From JALOAD01 sp023228995 [NCBI: Candidatus Muiribacterium halophilum] (GTDB lineage Bacteria; Muiribacteriota; Muiribacteriia; Muiribacteriales), in NCBI GenBank assembly GCA_023228995.1, contig JALOAD010000004.1, positions 62,001-126,000 of the forward strand: 64,000 bases of DNA, in the 5' to 3' direction. Both the position numbers and the translations under genes were made by a program. The notes beneath the pieces were generated by a model. The model was not told where the DNA came from, searched no databases, and was given only the letters and a program-made list of their open reading frames with translations. Each line of letters starts with the position of its first letter. Position 1 is the stretch's first letter. Shown piece by piece: positions 17,357 to 26,662 of this stretch.

Positions 17357-19680
17357 TAAAACACCTCTTTTATTACATTTTCAAATTTATTTACAGGTAT
17401 AAAATTAATATGTTTTTTTATTTCTTCAGGAATTTCTTCTAAATCTTTAATATTTTTATCTGGTATTATTATAGTTTTATAACCTTCTCTAAAAGCTGCA
17501 AGAGCTTTTTCTTTTAATCCACCAATTGGTAAAACTCTTCCAGTTAAGGATATTTCTCCAGTCATAGCATATTTTTCTTTAACAGGTTTATTTTCAAAAA
17601 GCGAAAAAAGAGCTGTTGCAATAGTTATTCCAGCAGAAGGACCATCTTTTGGTGTAGCTCCAGCAGGAACATGAACATGAATATCGAATTTTGAAAAATC
17701 TATTTTTTCTTTTTTTTCATTAAGAACTTTTTTTATATAGCTAAAAGCTATATGAGCAGATTCTTTCATTATATCACCAAGTTGACCTGTTAATAAAAAT
17801 TCTCCTTTTCCATCTCTTTTTATAGCTTCAATAAATAAAACTTCACCACCAGTTTCTGTCCATGCAAGCCCTGTTGCTATCCCAGGTATATTCTGCAAAT
17901 ATTCAATACTTTGAATAAAAATTGGAGCTCCAAGATATTTATGTATATTTTGAGCTTTTATAAAGAATTTATCTTTTTTTTCATCTTTCGCATATTCAAG
18001 AGCAATTTTTCTACATATTCGAGCAAATATTCTTTCAATATTTCTAACGCCAGCTTCTCTTGTATATTCTTGAATTATCTTAATAATAGTCTTGTCAGAT
18101 ATTTTTAATTCTATATCTTTTATACCGTTTAACTCTTTTTGTTTAGGAAGAAGGAATTTTTTAACTATATTGAGTTTTTCCTTATAAGTATAACCTGATA
18201 TCTGAATTACTTCTATTCTATCTCTAAGAGCACTTGGTATTGTAGTCAAGGAATTTGCAGTTGCAATAAAAAGTACATTAGATAAATCAAATGGAATATT
18301 AAGATAATTATCAACAAAACTATTATTTTGTTCAGGATCTAAAACTTCAAGAAGTGCAGAAGAAGGATCTCCTCTAAAATCACTTGAAACTTTATCAATT
18401 TCATCGAGAACAAAAACAGGATTCTTTACTCCTGCACTTTTCATTCCTTGTAATATTCTGCCTGGCATTGCTCCAATATAAGTTCTCCTGTGTCCTCTTA
18501 TCTCAGATTCATCATGAAGACCACCTAATGACATTCTTACATATTTTTTATTCAAAGAGTCAGCAATAGCTTTTCCAAGCGAAGTCTTTCCTACTCCCGG
18601 AGGTCCTGCAAAACATAATATAGGTCCTGTTAAAGAATTTTTTAATTTTTGCACAGCCAAAAACTCAAGTATTCTTTCTTTTACTTTTTCAAGTCCAAAA
18701 TGTGATTTTTCTAATATTTTCTCTGCTTTTTTTATATCTTTATTATCATTAGAGTTTTTACTCCATGGAAGTTCAGTAATCCATTCAAGATATGTTCTTA
18801 TAACAGAGCCTTCTGCACTATCTCCATGCATTCTTGAAAGTCTTTTTAATTCTTTTTGAGCAATATTATTAACATTTTCAGGTAAATTACTTTTTTCAAG
18901 TTTTTGTTTTATTTCTTCAATTTCCTTTGTTTTATCATCAACTTCACCAAGTTCTTGATGAATTGCTTTTAGTTGTTCACGAAGAAGATAATCTTTTTCA
19001 TTTTTTTTAAGTTTTTGAGAAACTTTATTTTGTATTTGTTGACCAACTGAAAGAATATTTAACTCTTTATTAATATCAACATTAGCTTTTTCAAGTCTTT
19101 TTTTAACATCAAGTTCTTCAAGATATTTTTGCCTTTCATCTATTGTTATATCAAGCACAGTTGCAATTAAATCGGCAAAATGTGACACACTTTCAACATT
19201 AAATAGATAATTAACAAATTCATTTGGAATGTTTTTTCCAAGTTTATTTAATTTTTCAATTGATTTTTTTAAATTTGATATTAATGCTTGTATTTTTATA
19301 TCGTCTTTTAATGTATTATTTTCTTCCAGAATTTTAACATCTACTTTCAATCTACCTTTATTTACTTTAGTTTTTTGAATTTTTATTCTCTTAACACCCT
19401 GAACAAGAATCTGAGAACTTCCATCAGGCAGTTTTAACATTTTCATAATATTACATTGTACACCTGTGTTATAAGTTTCTTTTATCTTAGAATCTTGTCT
19501 TACAGTTGAAACAGCAAACATCCTATCTTTTCTTGACAAAATATCATCTATCATATCAATATGTTTTTTTTCAGATATATGAAACGGTAATATTACCTGA
19601 GGAAACAATACTATTTCTTCTATTGGAAGAAGGTCAAGAGAATCTGATACTTTATTTTTTTTAACACTATCATTCATCAT
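17356..19680 (-). CDS. lon: ATP-dependent protease Lon
   Basis: Cytoplasmic AAA+ serine protease. The 774-aa product has an N-terminal substrate domain (LPIEEIVLFPQVILPFH), a central coiled region, Walker A GPPGVGKTS, Walker B FVLDEIDK, and a C-terminal protease domain. The nucleophile Ser is in PKDGPSAGIT and the catalytic Lys in GGLKEKALAA. An AAGGAG site precedes two adjacent ATGs; either could be used. It follows hsp20 by 7 bp, grouping two protein-quality genes in one operon. Confidence 0.98.
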   Translation of the reverse strand: MMNDSVKKNKVSDSLDLLPIEEIVLFPQVILPFHISEKKHIDMIDDILSRKDRMFAVSTVRQDSKIKETYNTGVQCNIMKMLKLPDGSSQILVQGVKRIKIQKTKVNKGRLKVDVKILEENNTLKDDIKIQALISNLKKSIEKLNKLGKNIPNEFVNYLFNVESVSHFADLIATVLDITIDERQKYLEELDVKKRLEKANVDINKELNILSVGQQIQNKVSQKLKKNEKDYLLREQLKAIHQELGEVDDKTKEIEEIKQKLEKSNLPENVNNIAQKELKRLSRMHGDSAEGSVIRTYLEWITELPWSKNSNDNKDIKKAEKILEKSHFGLEKVKERILEFLAVQKLKNSLTGPILCFAGPPGVGKTSLGKAIADSLNKKYVRMSLGGLHDESEIRGHRRTYIGAMPGRILQGMKSAGVKNPVFVLDEIDKVSSDFRGDPSSALLEVLDPEQNNSFVDNYLNIPFDLSNVLFIATANSLTTIPSALRDRIEVIQISGYTYKEKLNIVKKFLLPKQKELNGIKDIELKISDKTIIKIIQEYTREAGVRNIERIFARICRKIALEYAKDEKKDKFFIKAQNIHKYLGAPIFIQSIEYLQNIPGIATGLAWTETGGEVLFIEAIKRDGKGEFLLTGQLGDIMKESAHIAFSYIKKVLNEKKEKIDFSKFDIHVHVPAGATPKDGPSAGITIATALFSLFENKPVKEKYAMTGEISLTGRVLPIGGLKEKALAAFREGYKTIIIPDKNIKDLEEIPEEIKKHINFIPVNKFENVIKEVF

Positions 19681-19687
19681 CTACTCC

Positions 19688-20080
19688 TTATTCAACAGTG
19701 ATAACAGTTTTATCATTTTTTTTAAATATTATCTCAAGATTACTGTTTTCATATTTTACAGTCATATTTTCAAACATAACATAACTTGGTATATTAATTT
19801 CTCTTTCAAATTTCCCTGTAGGTATTTCAATTCTATGATATTTTACAGAAAAATTACAATCGACTTCGGAACATTGTTTTTTTTCACCTGAAATAATAAG
19901 GGTTGTTTCTTTAATATATATTTTAAGATTATTTTTATCAACGCCAGGAAGTTCAGATACAATAAAAAAATATTCTTCAGTTTCGAAAACATCAATACAA
20001 GGTTGCCATTTTTTACTTCTGCCTTTATCAACAAGTTCTATAAAAGGATCAAAAATATTAAGAAAACCTCCATTATTCAT
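19688..20080 (-). CDS. Small heat shock protein, Hsp20/alpha-crystallin family
   Basis: ATP-independent holdase. The product is about 130 aa with a central alpha-crystallin domain from CIDVFETEEYFFIVSELPGVDKNNLKIYI to the end, including the conserved LPGVDK turn and the region IEIPTGKFEREINIP. I chose the second ATG (20080) because GGAGG lies 5 nt before it; the ATG at 20092 overlaps that site. The start overlaps the stop of the upstream AOR-like gene by 8 bp, and lon follows. Confidence 0.93.
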   Translation of the reverse strand: MNNGGFLNIFDPFIELVDKGRSKKWQPCIDVFETEEYFFIVSELPGVDKNNLKIYIKETTLIISGEKKQCSEVDCNFSVKYHRIEIPTGKFEREINIPSYVMFENMTVKYENSNLEIIFKKNDKTVITVE

Positions 20081-21449
20081 CAATTCCTCCATTTTGAAGC
20101 CTGTCTATACCAGTAAACATCTTTTCTGTTTCATGTTTATATCTAAAAAATATTTCACTTATAGTATTCATTCTATCAATATTTGAAAATTGAGTATCTA
20201 TTTTTTCTCCAATTTTTGAAACCCAGTATTCATCATAAATATCAATACAGTTTGGACATATTCCAAAATATTCATATAAAGATTTCATATTTAAAAATGC
20301 TTTTGTATCAGAAAAATCGTATTCAAACATACCACTTGGATAAAAATCTTTTGAAAAAAGGTTTTTTTCTTCTGTTGTAAGAGCATAATCCATACCAACT
20401 ATATTATTTTTTCTTAAATTAATACCATACTCCCTTTCAAAAAGATTTTTATCTGTTCTTAATAGATTATAAAAATCATTATTCTCAAGATTAAGATTTT
20501 TTAAAAAAACAACAATATCTCTAAATTCAAATTTGGTTTTATTATCAAGTCCCATAAGTGGAAAAAGTTCTTTTTTTTCTTTAAGTATCTTAAATACAGG
20601 TAATATAGAAATTTGATCTATTGAAAAAACTTCTAATAAATAAAAAAACTTCTCAATATCATCAAGAAAATCTTCTGTAAGCATATCTTTGACAATATTA
20701 AAAAATCTTCTATATACTGAATAACTAATATTTTGTTTACCAGCTCTTGAAATAAATGAAAAACAGTGAACAGGACAACCATTACAAGATCTCATATTTG
20801 AAAGCTGAGAAGAATCCATTCTAAATTTTTTACCAATATTAAAAAATTCCTTTTTTACATCAATATTCCCTATATGAAATCCATGCTTAAAATAAACAAG
20901 TTTTATTCCTTTTAAACATAATAATTCGCTTACAGATGGACAATTAAATACTTCATTAGAACTTATATTTATTTTTGAAAAATAATGAGGATTCACAGAA
21001 TTCCCCGAAAACAAAACAGCATCTTTTGAACTTTTAATAATATTTTCAAGAGTATTTTTTAATAATATATAATCAAAATCCCATATTTCACCACAATCTC
21101 TAAAATTAACATTATCACTTTCTATTGTTATATAAAGTTTAGAATTCTCATTTTTTCCTGTAAATACTACAGCTTCAATATTTTGAGAAAAAAGATTAGC
21201 TCCTAAATTGCCTGATACTATTGAATAGCTTATAGAACCAGACATTCTGTCAAAATAAACAATATAGCATTGACAAATTCCAGGAAGAAGTCCTGAAAGA
21301 GCTCCTCTAACTATTACAACATCTTCTTTAGAACAATATTCCTCATAAAGATAATATCCAAGAAAAAGACCTTTTTTTCTATTATCAATATTTAAAAACT
21401 CATGTTTTTTATTTTCAACATTTATAAATAATGTCCTATTACTAATCAT
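20073..21449 (-). CDS. Divergent aldehyde:ferredoxin oxidoreductase (AOR)-like protein
   Basis: Probable tungsten/molybdopterin-family oxidoreductase, shorter (458 aa) than classic AOR of about 600. The N-terminal domain follows the family order: GALSGLLPG, then GSISYSIVSGNLGANLF, then AVVFTGKNENSKLYITIE. The cluster motif RSCNGCPVHC supplies CxxCxxxC, and FGICPNC near the C-terminus could supply the fourth ligand. The ATG at 21449 is preferred: it overlaps the ferredoxin stop by 8 bp, whereas the longer frame has 30 unlike residues. Sequence is far from characterised members, so substrate and metal are open. Confidence 0.75.
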   Translation of the reverse strand: MISNRTLFINVENKKHEFLNIDNRKKGLFLGYYLYEEYCSKEDVVIVRGALSGLLPGICQCYIVYFDRMSGSISYSIVSGNLGANLFSQNIEAVVFTGKNENSKLYITIESDNVNFRDCGEIWDFDYILLKNTLENIIKSSKDAVLFSGNSVNPHYFSKINISSNEVFNCPSVSELLCLKGIKLVYFKHGFHIGNIDVKKEFFNIGKKFRMDSSQLSNMRSCNGCPVHCFSFISRAGKQNISYSVYRRFFNIVKDMLTEDFLDDIEKFFYLLEVFSIDQISILPVFKILKEKKELFPLMGLDNKTKFEFRDIVVFLKNLNLENNDFYNLLRTDKNLFEREYGINLRKNNIVGMDYALTTEEKNLFSKDFYPSGMFEYDFSDTKAFLNMKSLYEYFGICPNCIDIYDEYWVSKIGEKIDTQFSNIDRMNTISEIFFRYKHETEKMFTGIDRLQNGGIDE

Positions 21450-21846
21450 CAGTATCCACCATTGTAAGGCAATTATTAGGACAATAACCCGCACAAAGCC
21501 CGCATTGTCTGCATATAAGAGGAGTTTTATCTGAAGCAAGTTTTAAAAAGTCATAAGGACAACTTTCAACACAATTACCACAACTTATACATTTTGCTTT
21601 TTTATTTATTTTTACTCCCCCTCCTTCTCTTTCTACAAGATATCCAGTAGGACAAGAATAAACACATAATGGTTCTTTACAAGAATAGCAAATACTGATT
21701 TTATAAACCTGCTCATTGAATGGAGAATTTTCAATATTTAATGCAGCCTCAAAAGGAGCATTATAATTTGCAGTAGAACAAGCTGCAATACAAATTCCAC
21801 AACCTGTACATTTTTCTCTATTAATTACCTGAAGTTTTTTTGCCAA
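21442..21846 (-). CDS. Four-cluster ferredoxin subunit (AOR partner)
   Basis: 134-aa electron-transfer protein with four Cys groups: CTGCGICIAAC, CYSCKEPLCVYSC, CISCGNCVESC and CRQCGLCAGYC, enough for four [4Fe-4S] clusters. This arrangement occurs in the small subunits of AOR-type and DmsB/HycB-type oxidoreductases. The start is a TTG at 21846 inside the end of the speB-like gene (22-bp overlap). The stop TAG overlaps the AOR-like start. Coupled translation strongly suggests a two-subunit enzyme. Confidence 0.88.
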   Translation of the reverse strand: MAKKLQVINREKCTGCGICIAACSTANYNAPFEAALNIENSPFNEQVYKISICYSCKEPLCVYSCPTGYLVEREGGGVKINKKAKCISCGNCVESCPYDFLKLASDKTPLICRQCGLCAGYCPNNCLTMVDTDD

Positions 21847-22715
21847 ACTTTATACCCCATTATTTTATAAATAAGTTTTCCAACAGTAGAAGCATTAGAT
21901 GGTTCATCACCTCTAATCTCCACAACATCACAACCAATAACATTTTTACTTTCAAAAATACTCTTTAGAAAAGTAAGAGCTTGATACCAGTTTAAACCTC
22001 CAGGTTCTGGAGTTCCAGTATCCCATATAAGAGATGGGTCAAAAGCATCAACATCAAATGTTATATAAACATTATCATGCTTTATTGATGAAAGCATTTT
22101 TTCAATACTTTGTTTTTCTTTAAAATATACATCTTTACCTGTTATAGTAACTATATTTGAATTATCAAGAAATATTTTTTCATCACTATCCATAGATCTT
22201 ATTCCAACTTGTATAATATTTTCAATACCTAGCCTATAAACATTTTTAATTACTGATGCATGAGAAAACTCAGTTCCACCATAACTTTCTCTAACATCTG
22301 CATGAGCATCAAAATGAATTACTGTAAAATCTTTATATAATTCTTTATGTGCCTGTATAAATCCATAAGAAACAGAATGTTCACCACCAAGACCGACAAA
22401 GAATTTATCTTTTTTTACTACCATTTTGCTTGCTTTAAGTATATTATCATGCATTTTTGCTGGAGAAGATGCATCAATATCAAGAAAATTTAAAGTATGA
22501 ATACCTTCAAGATAAGGTTCTAAATCAAGTTCCATATCATACCATTCTAAATTTATAGAAGCTTCTATTACAGCCTGCGGACCTCTTCTTGTACCAGGAA
22601 GATACGATGTTGTAGCATCGTATCCAACCGGTAATATTACAAAATATGAATTTTTTGTAGAAGAAAATTCTTCAGGCAACCTCATAAAATTAAATGGAGG
22701 TTGAAAAAGATCCAT
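21825..22715 (-). CDS. Agmatinase/arginase-family ureohydrolase (SpeB-like)
   Basis: Binuclear Mn enzyme that releases urea from agmatine or a related guanidino compound. The 296-aa product shows all metal motifs: GLGGEHSVSYG, VIHFDAHADVRE, and FDVDAFDPS followed by TGTPEPGGL, the substrate loop typical of agmatinases. A GGAGGA ribosome-binding site overlaps the previous gene's end, and the two genes share 1 nt. Agmatinase, leading to putrescine, is the most likely activity; formiminoglutamase or guanidinobutyrase are alternatives. Confidence 0.92.
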   Translation of the reverse strand: MDLFQPPFNFMRLPEEFSSTKNSYFVILPVGYDATTSYLPGTRRGPQAVIEASINLEWYDMELDLEPYLEGIHTLNFLDIDASSPAKMHDNILKASKMVVKKDKFFVGLGGEHSVSYGFIQAHKELYKDFTVIHFDAHADVRESYGGTEFSHASVIKNVYRLGIENIIQVGIRSMDSDEKIFLDNSNIVTITGKDVYFKEKQSIEKMLSSIKHDNVYITFDVDAFDPSLIWDTGTPEPGGLNWYQALTFLKSIFESKNVIGCDVVEIRGDEPSNASTVGKLIYKIMGYKVWQKNFR

Positions 22716-24109
22716 TAAAATTCCTCCAAAAATAGTTGATAAGCTTTGGTTGTTGCAAAAAGGTCAACTTTTGATACAAGTTCAAATGGTGAATGAAGAC
22801 CTAGAATAGGCACTCCACTATCAACAACTTCAGTATTAAGATTACAAAGACAGTTAGCAATAGTTCCGCCACCGCCTCCATCAACCTTACCCATTGTCTG
22901 CATCTGCCAAGGAATATTATTATTATCAAATAAATTTGTCATTTCACTTAAAAATTTTGGACTTACTTCGTTAGAATAGGACTTTCCTTTTGAACCTGAA
23001 TACTTATGAAATAATGGACCATGACCAAAAATAGCTGTATTTTGTTTATCATAAGAACCTTTGAAATTAGGGTCAAACGCCGGAGAAACATCAGCTGATA
23101 TACCACATGTTTTTTCAAGAGTTCTCTTAAGCATAAGTTCATTGTAATTTCCATAAATCTTTTCAATCATCAATCCAATTATATATTCAAAATAAATAGA
23201 TTCAGCACCTGTATTTCCAATACTTCCAATTTCTTCTCTATCAAACCAAAAAGAAACAATTGTCTTAGAAGTTTTTTTAACATTCAAAAAAGCTTTTAAT
23301 GAAGCATAAGCACAAACTCTATCATCTTGACCAAATCCACCTATCATAGAATTATCAAGTCCAACTTCACAACCTTTATGAGATGGTACTAACTGAAATT
23401 CTCCTGTAAGTATTTCTCTTTCAGTAATATTATATTTTTCATTAAGTATTTTTAAAATATTTTCTTTTACAGCATCTTTATCATTTTTATCTTTTCTTTC
23501 AACTGGAATTGAACCAACTATAGGATTAAGTTCTTCTCCTTTGATAATTTCACTATATTTTCTTGTTGTAACATCTTTATCTATATGAATTGCAAGATCA
23601 GGTATTAAAAGAACATTTTTGCCATCATCTCCATATCTTATATCAACTTCTTTTCCATCTTTAAGATAAACAGTTCCGTATAAAGCAAGTGGAATATTTA
23701 TCCAATGATGTTTTTTTACTCCACCATAATACTGAGTCTTAAACATAGCAAATCCAGTATCTTCAAAAAGTGGATCTGGTTTTAAATGAAGATGAGGTAC
23801 ATCAACATGAGAAACTATATATTTAAGACCATTTTTTATTATATCATCTTTTCCTATTATTCCTGACATAATAGTTTTTCCACGATTAACACTATAAAAT
23901 TTTGTACCAGGAGTAAGTTTTTTTATAGTTTCAATATCTTTATAACCATCTTTTTTTAGAAAACCTAATATAGTTTTTACACATGTTCTCTCAGTCTTTG
24001 AATTATCTAAAAATTTAATATAATCTGAAGACATTTCATGTATTTGTTTTTCATCTTTTTTAAAGATTTTCCAAGCATTCCTTTTTTTACAAAACAAATT
24101 TTCTTTCAT
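22715..24109 (-). CDS. M18-family aminopeptidase
   Basis: Zinc aminopeptidase of the aspartyl-aminopeptidase family. The 464-aa product carries the metal ligands in VSHVDVPHLHLKPDP, the QDDRVCAYASL dinuclear-centre segment, and FDREEIGSIGNTGAESI with the catalytic Glu pair. A C-terminal ligand His is near LGLHSPFELVSK. The length matches M18 enzymes. A GGGAG site precedes the ATG. It lies 2 bp after pgi and overlaps the speB-like gene by 1 nt. Confidence 0.95.
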   Translation of the reverse strand: MKENLFCKKRNAWKIFKKDEKQIHEMSSDYIKFLDNSKTERTCVKTILGFLKKDGYKDIETIKKLTPGTKFYSVNRGKTIMSGIIGKDDIIKNGLKYIVSHVDVPHLHLKPDPLFEDTGFAMFKTQYYGGVKKHHWINIPLALYGTVYLKDGKEVDIRYGDDGKNVLLIPDLAIHIDKDVTTRKYSEIIKGEELNPIVGSIPVERKDKNDKDAVKENILKILNEKYNITEREILTGEFQLVPSHKGCEVGLDNSMIGGFGQDDRVCAYASLKAFLNVKKTSKTIVSFWFDREEIGSIGNTGAESIYFEYIIGLMIEKIYGNYNELMLKRTLEKTCGISADVSPAFDPNFKGSYDKQNTAIFGHGPLFHKYSGSKGKSYSNEVSPKFLSEMTNLFDNNNIPWQMQTMGKVDGGGGGTIANCLCNLNTEVVDSGVPILGLHSPFELVSKVDLFATTKAYQLFLEEF

Positions 24110-24111
24110 AA

Positions 24112-25494
24112 TTATATCTCCCTTGTTTTTTTATTTTTTAACATTTTTTTTATTTTTACACCTTCATTTTCAAAACCTTTTTTCCCCAATATAGCATATG
24201 TTGCAATCTTTCCTGATTCAACACCAGGTTGATCAAAAGCATCAATTTCAAACAATTCTCCAGCAAAAGCCGTCATTATTTCAAAAAACATAAAAAGCTG
24301 ACCAAGATTATACTCATTAACTTCAGGCACAAATAAAGTAGCATTTGGTCTATTCGCTTCTGTCAAAGCTAATTCAGTAGATTTTTTTTCAACAGTCAAA
24401 AGTTTCCCAAAAGACAATCCTGAAAGATAACTTAAACCTTCAACTTCCGAAAAAACTTCTGGAATAACAATATTTTTTCTAAATTTTCCAACTTCAATAA
24501 AAGTAATAAGTTTATCATAAGGACCTTCTATATAAAGTTGCACTTGAGAATGCTGATCAATTACACCCAAAGATTTTGCTGGAGTAATTCCAACATTTTT
24601 TTTATTTTTATCTATTTTACCAAGGCTTTCAGCCCATAACTGCCTAAACCAGTCGGATAGACTTCCAAGACTCTCTGAATAAGGCATAAGAACATTTATA
24701 TTAACATTTTTTTCTATATAAAATAAATAATGTATCAAAGCTGCCATATATGCAGGATTTTTTTCAATATCATCTGTTGAACATTTTTTTTCCATATCTT
24801 CAGCACCTTTCATAAGAGCATTTATATCTACTCCAGTAAAAGCTGCGGAAATAAGACCTACCGCAGTAAGAACAGAAAATCTACCACCGATATTATCAGG
24901 CACTTCAAAAGTATCAATACCAAGTTTATCAGCTATTATTTTAAGATTTCCTTTTTCTCTATCAGTTGTAATTATTATATTTTCTTTTATTTTATCAGGA
25001 CAAGCTTTTTCAAGAGTATTATAAAAAAGCATAAAATTACTCATAGTCTCAGCTGTTGATCCTGATTTTGTAATTACATTAAATAATGTTTCTGAAGGAT
25101 TAATTATTTCTAATATATCAGATAATTTTTCAGGATCTACATTGTCTGCAAAATAAATATTAGGAGTATTTTTTTTCTTTTCATTGTATAACTTTCCGTT
25201 TATTGCATCATTAATTGTAATATTACCAAGAGATGATCCGCCAATTCCAATTACAACAAAATTTTTTATATTTTTATCTTTATATTTTTTGACAAGAGTG
25301 TTTATTTTATCACAAAGTTGAGTGTTTTTTGGTGCGTCAAAAAAGCCCAGAGTTTTATTCTGTCTTTTTTTTAAAAGAGCTAAATGGCATCTTTGCATAT
25401 TTTCTTGAGCTGCTTTTAATATCAAATTATAATCAAGACCTTTATCTCCCACATTTTCTGAAAGAACATTTTCAAATCTAAACAATACTGACAT
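24112..25494 (-). CDS. pgi: Glucose-6-phosphate isomerase
   Basis: Glycolytic interconversion of glucose-6-phosphate and fructose-6-phosphate. The 460-aa product is of the shorter bacterial type. It has VIGIGGSSLGN, the sugar-phosphate site TKSGSTAETM, the PROSITE-type motif NIGGRFSVLTAVG, and the catalytic region DQHSQVQLYIEGP. A GGAGGTG site precedes the ATG. It heads a tightly packed operon of at least eight genes, with a strong promoter in the gap after rlmN. Confidence 0.97.
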   Translation of the reverse strand: MSVLFRFENVLSENVGDKGLDYNLILKAAQENMQRCHLALLKKRQNKTLGFFDAPKNTQLCDKINTLVKKYKDKNIKNFVVIGIGGSSLGNITINDAINGKLYNEKKKNTPNIYFADNVDPEKLSDILEIINPSETLFNVITKSGSTAETMSNFMLFYNTLEKACPDKIKENIIITTDREKGNLKIIADKLGIDTFEVPDNIGGRFSVLTAVGLISAAFTGVDINALMKGAEDMEKKCSTDDIEKNPAYMAALIHYLFYIEKNVNINVLMPYSESLGSLSDWFRQLWAESLGKIDKNKKNVGITPAKSLGVIDQHSQVQLYIEGPYDKLITFIEVGKFRKNIVIPEVFSEVEGLSYLSGLSFGKLLTVEKKSTELALTEANRPNATLFVPEVNEYNLGQLFMFFEIMTAFAGELFEIDAFDQPGVESGKIATYAILGKKGFENEGVKIKKMLKNKKTREI

Positions 25495-25549
25495 CCTTCA
25501 CCTCCAAATATTCTATATACATTATTTTATAAATCAGCTAATACAATGA

Positions 25550-25578
25550 ATTATATTACAAGCACTAACCTTGTGCAA
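25550..25578 (-). promoter_or_regulatory. Sigma-70 promoter of the pgi operon, with an overlapping dyad
   Basis: TTGCAC (25573-25578), 17 bp, TATAAT (25550-25555) on the minus strand, about 60 bp upstream of the pgi ATG. A dyad ACTAAC-N9-GTTAGT (25563-25583) covers the -35 box, as an operator would. Confidence 0.6.
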
Positions 25579-25586
25579 GTTAGTCA

Positions 25587-26606
25587 TTATTTTTCACAAG
25601 CAAGCTGTCCGCATGCTGCACTAATATCTTCACCCTTACTTTTTCTAATTTTGCATACAATTCCCGCTTTTATCAATGTATTTTGAAATTCAAGAATTTT
25701 ATCCATATCAGGTTTTTTATAATCCTTATAAGGATTTTCATTATATACAATAAGATTTATTTTATATTTAACACTTTTAAGAAGTTCAATTAATTTAAGA
25801 GCATGTCTTTTTTCACAATTAACATCTTCTATAAGAATATACTCAATAGTTAATTTTCTACCATATTTTAATTTTAGTTTTTTTAACACATCAACAAGTT
25901 TTTCCAGTGGATATTTTTTGTTAATAGGCATAATTTGATTTCTTATTTCATTATTTGGAGCATGAAGAGAAATAGCCCAGGAAATATAATCAAACTTCTT
26001 TTCAAGTTCAAGCATTTCATCGCATAAACCGCTTGTTGATACTGTAACTTTTCTCAAAGAATATTCAAGTCCATCTTTTGAAAAAATTGTTTTAAGACTA
26101 TTTGTTAAATTATCTAAATTAAGTAAAGGTTCTCCCATTCCCATAAATACAATGTTTGTTGGAAAATATCCTAATATATTGGAATGCAAAATCTGTTCAA
26201 TTATCTCTCCAGCTCTAAGATTTCTTTTATAACCTGTACTTCCAGTTACACAAAAACTACAATTAAGAGGACATCCTATTTGACTTGATACACAAAGAGT
26301 TGTTCTATCATTATGAAAAATAATAACAGTCTCGATTTTTTCATTATCATCATACTCTAATAGAAATTTTATTGTTCCATCCTCTGATTTTTTTAATATT
26401 TTAATTTCAGATGTTAAAATAACAAAATTTTCAATAAGATAACTTCTCAATTGTTTTGACAAATCTGTCATATCATTAAAATCATAAGTGTTTTTTTTAT
26501 AAATCCAAGCAAAAATCTGTTTTGAATTAAATTTTTTAAAACCTTCCGAAATAAGTAATTCGGTTAAATCTTCATAACTCATATCTAATATAGATTGTTT
26601 TTTCAT
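25587..26606 (-). CDS. rlmN: 23S rRNA/tRNA (adenine-C2) methyltransferase RlmN
   Basis: Radical SAM methylase acting on A2503 of 23S rRNA and A37 of some tRNAs. The 339-aa product has the start MSYEDLTELLISEGF, cluster motif CPLNCSFC, MGMGEPLLNLDNL, and the C-terminal catalytic Cys in SAACGQLA. The ending GEDISAACGQL is the family hallmark. It is divergent from queE across 56 bp and lies upstream of the pgi operon. Confidence 0.97.
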   Translation of the reverse strand: MKKQSILDMSYEDLTELLISEGFKKFNSKQIFAWIYKKNTYDFNDMTDLSKQLRSYLIENFVILTSEIKILKKSEDGTIKFLLEYDDNEKIETVIIFHNDRTTLCVSSQIGCPLNCSFCVTGSTGYKRNLRAGEIIEQILHSNILGYFPTNIVFMGMGEPLLNLDNLTNSLKTIFSKDGLEYSLRKVTVSTSGLCDEMLELEKKFDYISWAISLHAPNNEIRNQIMPINKKYPLEKLVDVLKKLKLKYGRKLTIEYILIEDVNCEKRHALKLIELLKSVKYKINLIVYNENPYKDYKKPDMDKILEFQNTLIKAGIVCKIRKSKGEDISAACGQLACEK

Positions 26607-26662
26607 AAGTTTCAGTTTAAAATAACATTTAAAAAATGTCTATAGCAAAGAGGTTCAATTAA

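Noticed and set aside
20073-21539. Longer start for the AOR-like protein
   Set aside because: The additional 30 residues are a frame-shifted reading of the ferredoxin coding sequence and do not resemble AOR N-termini.
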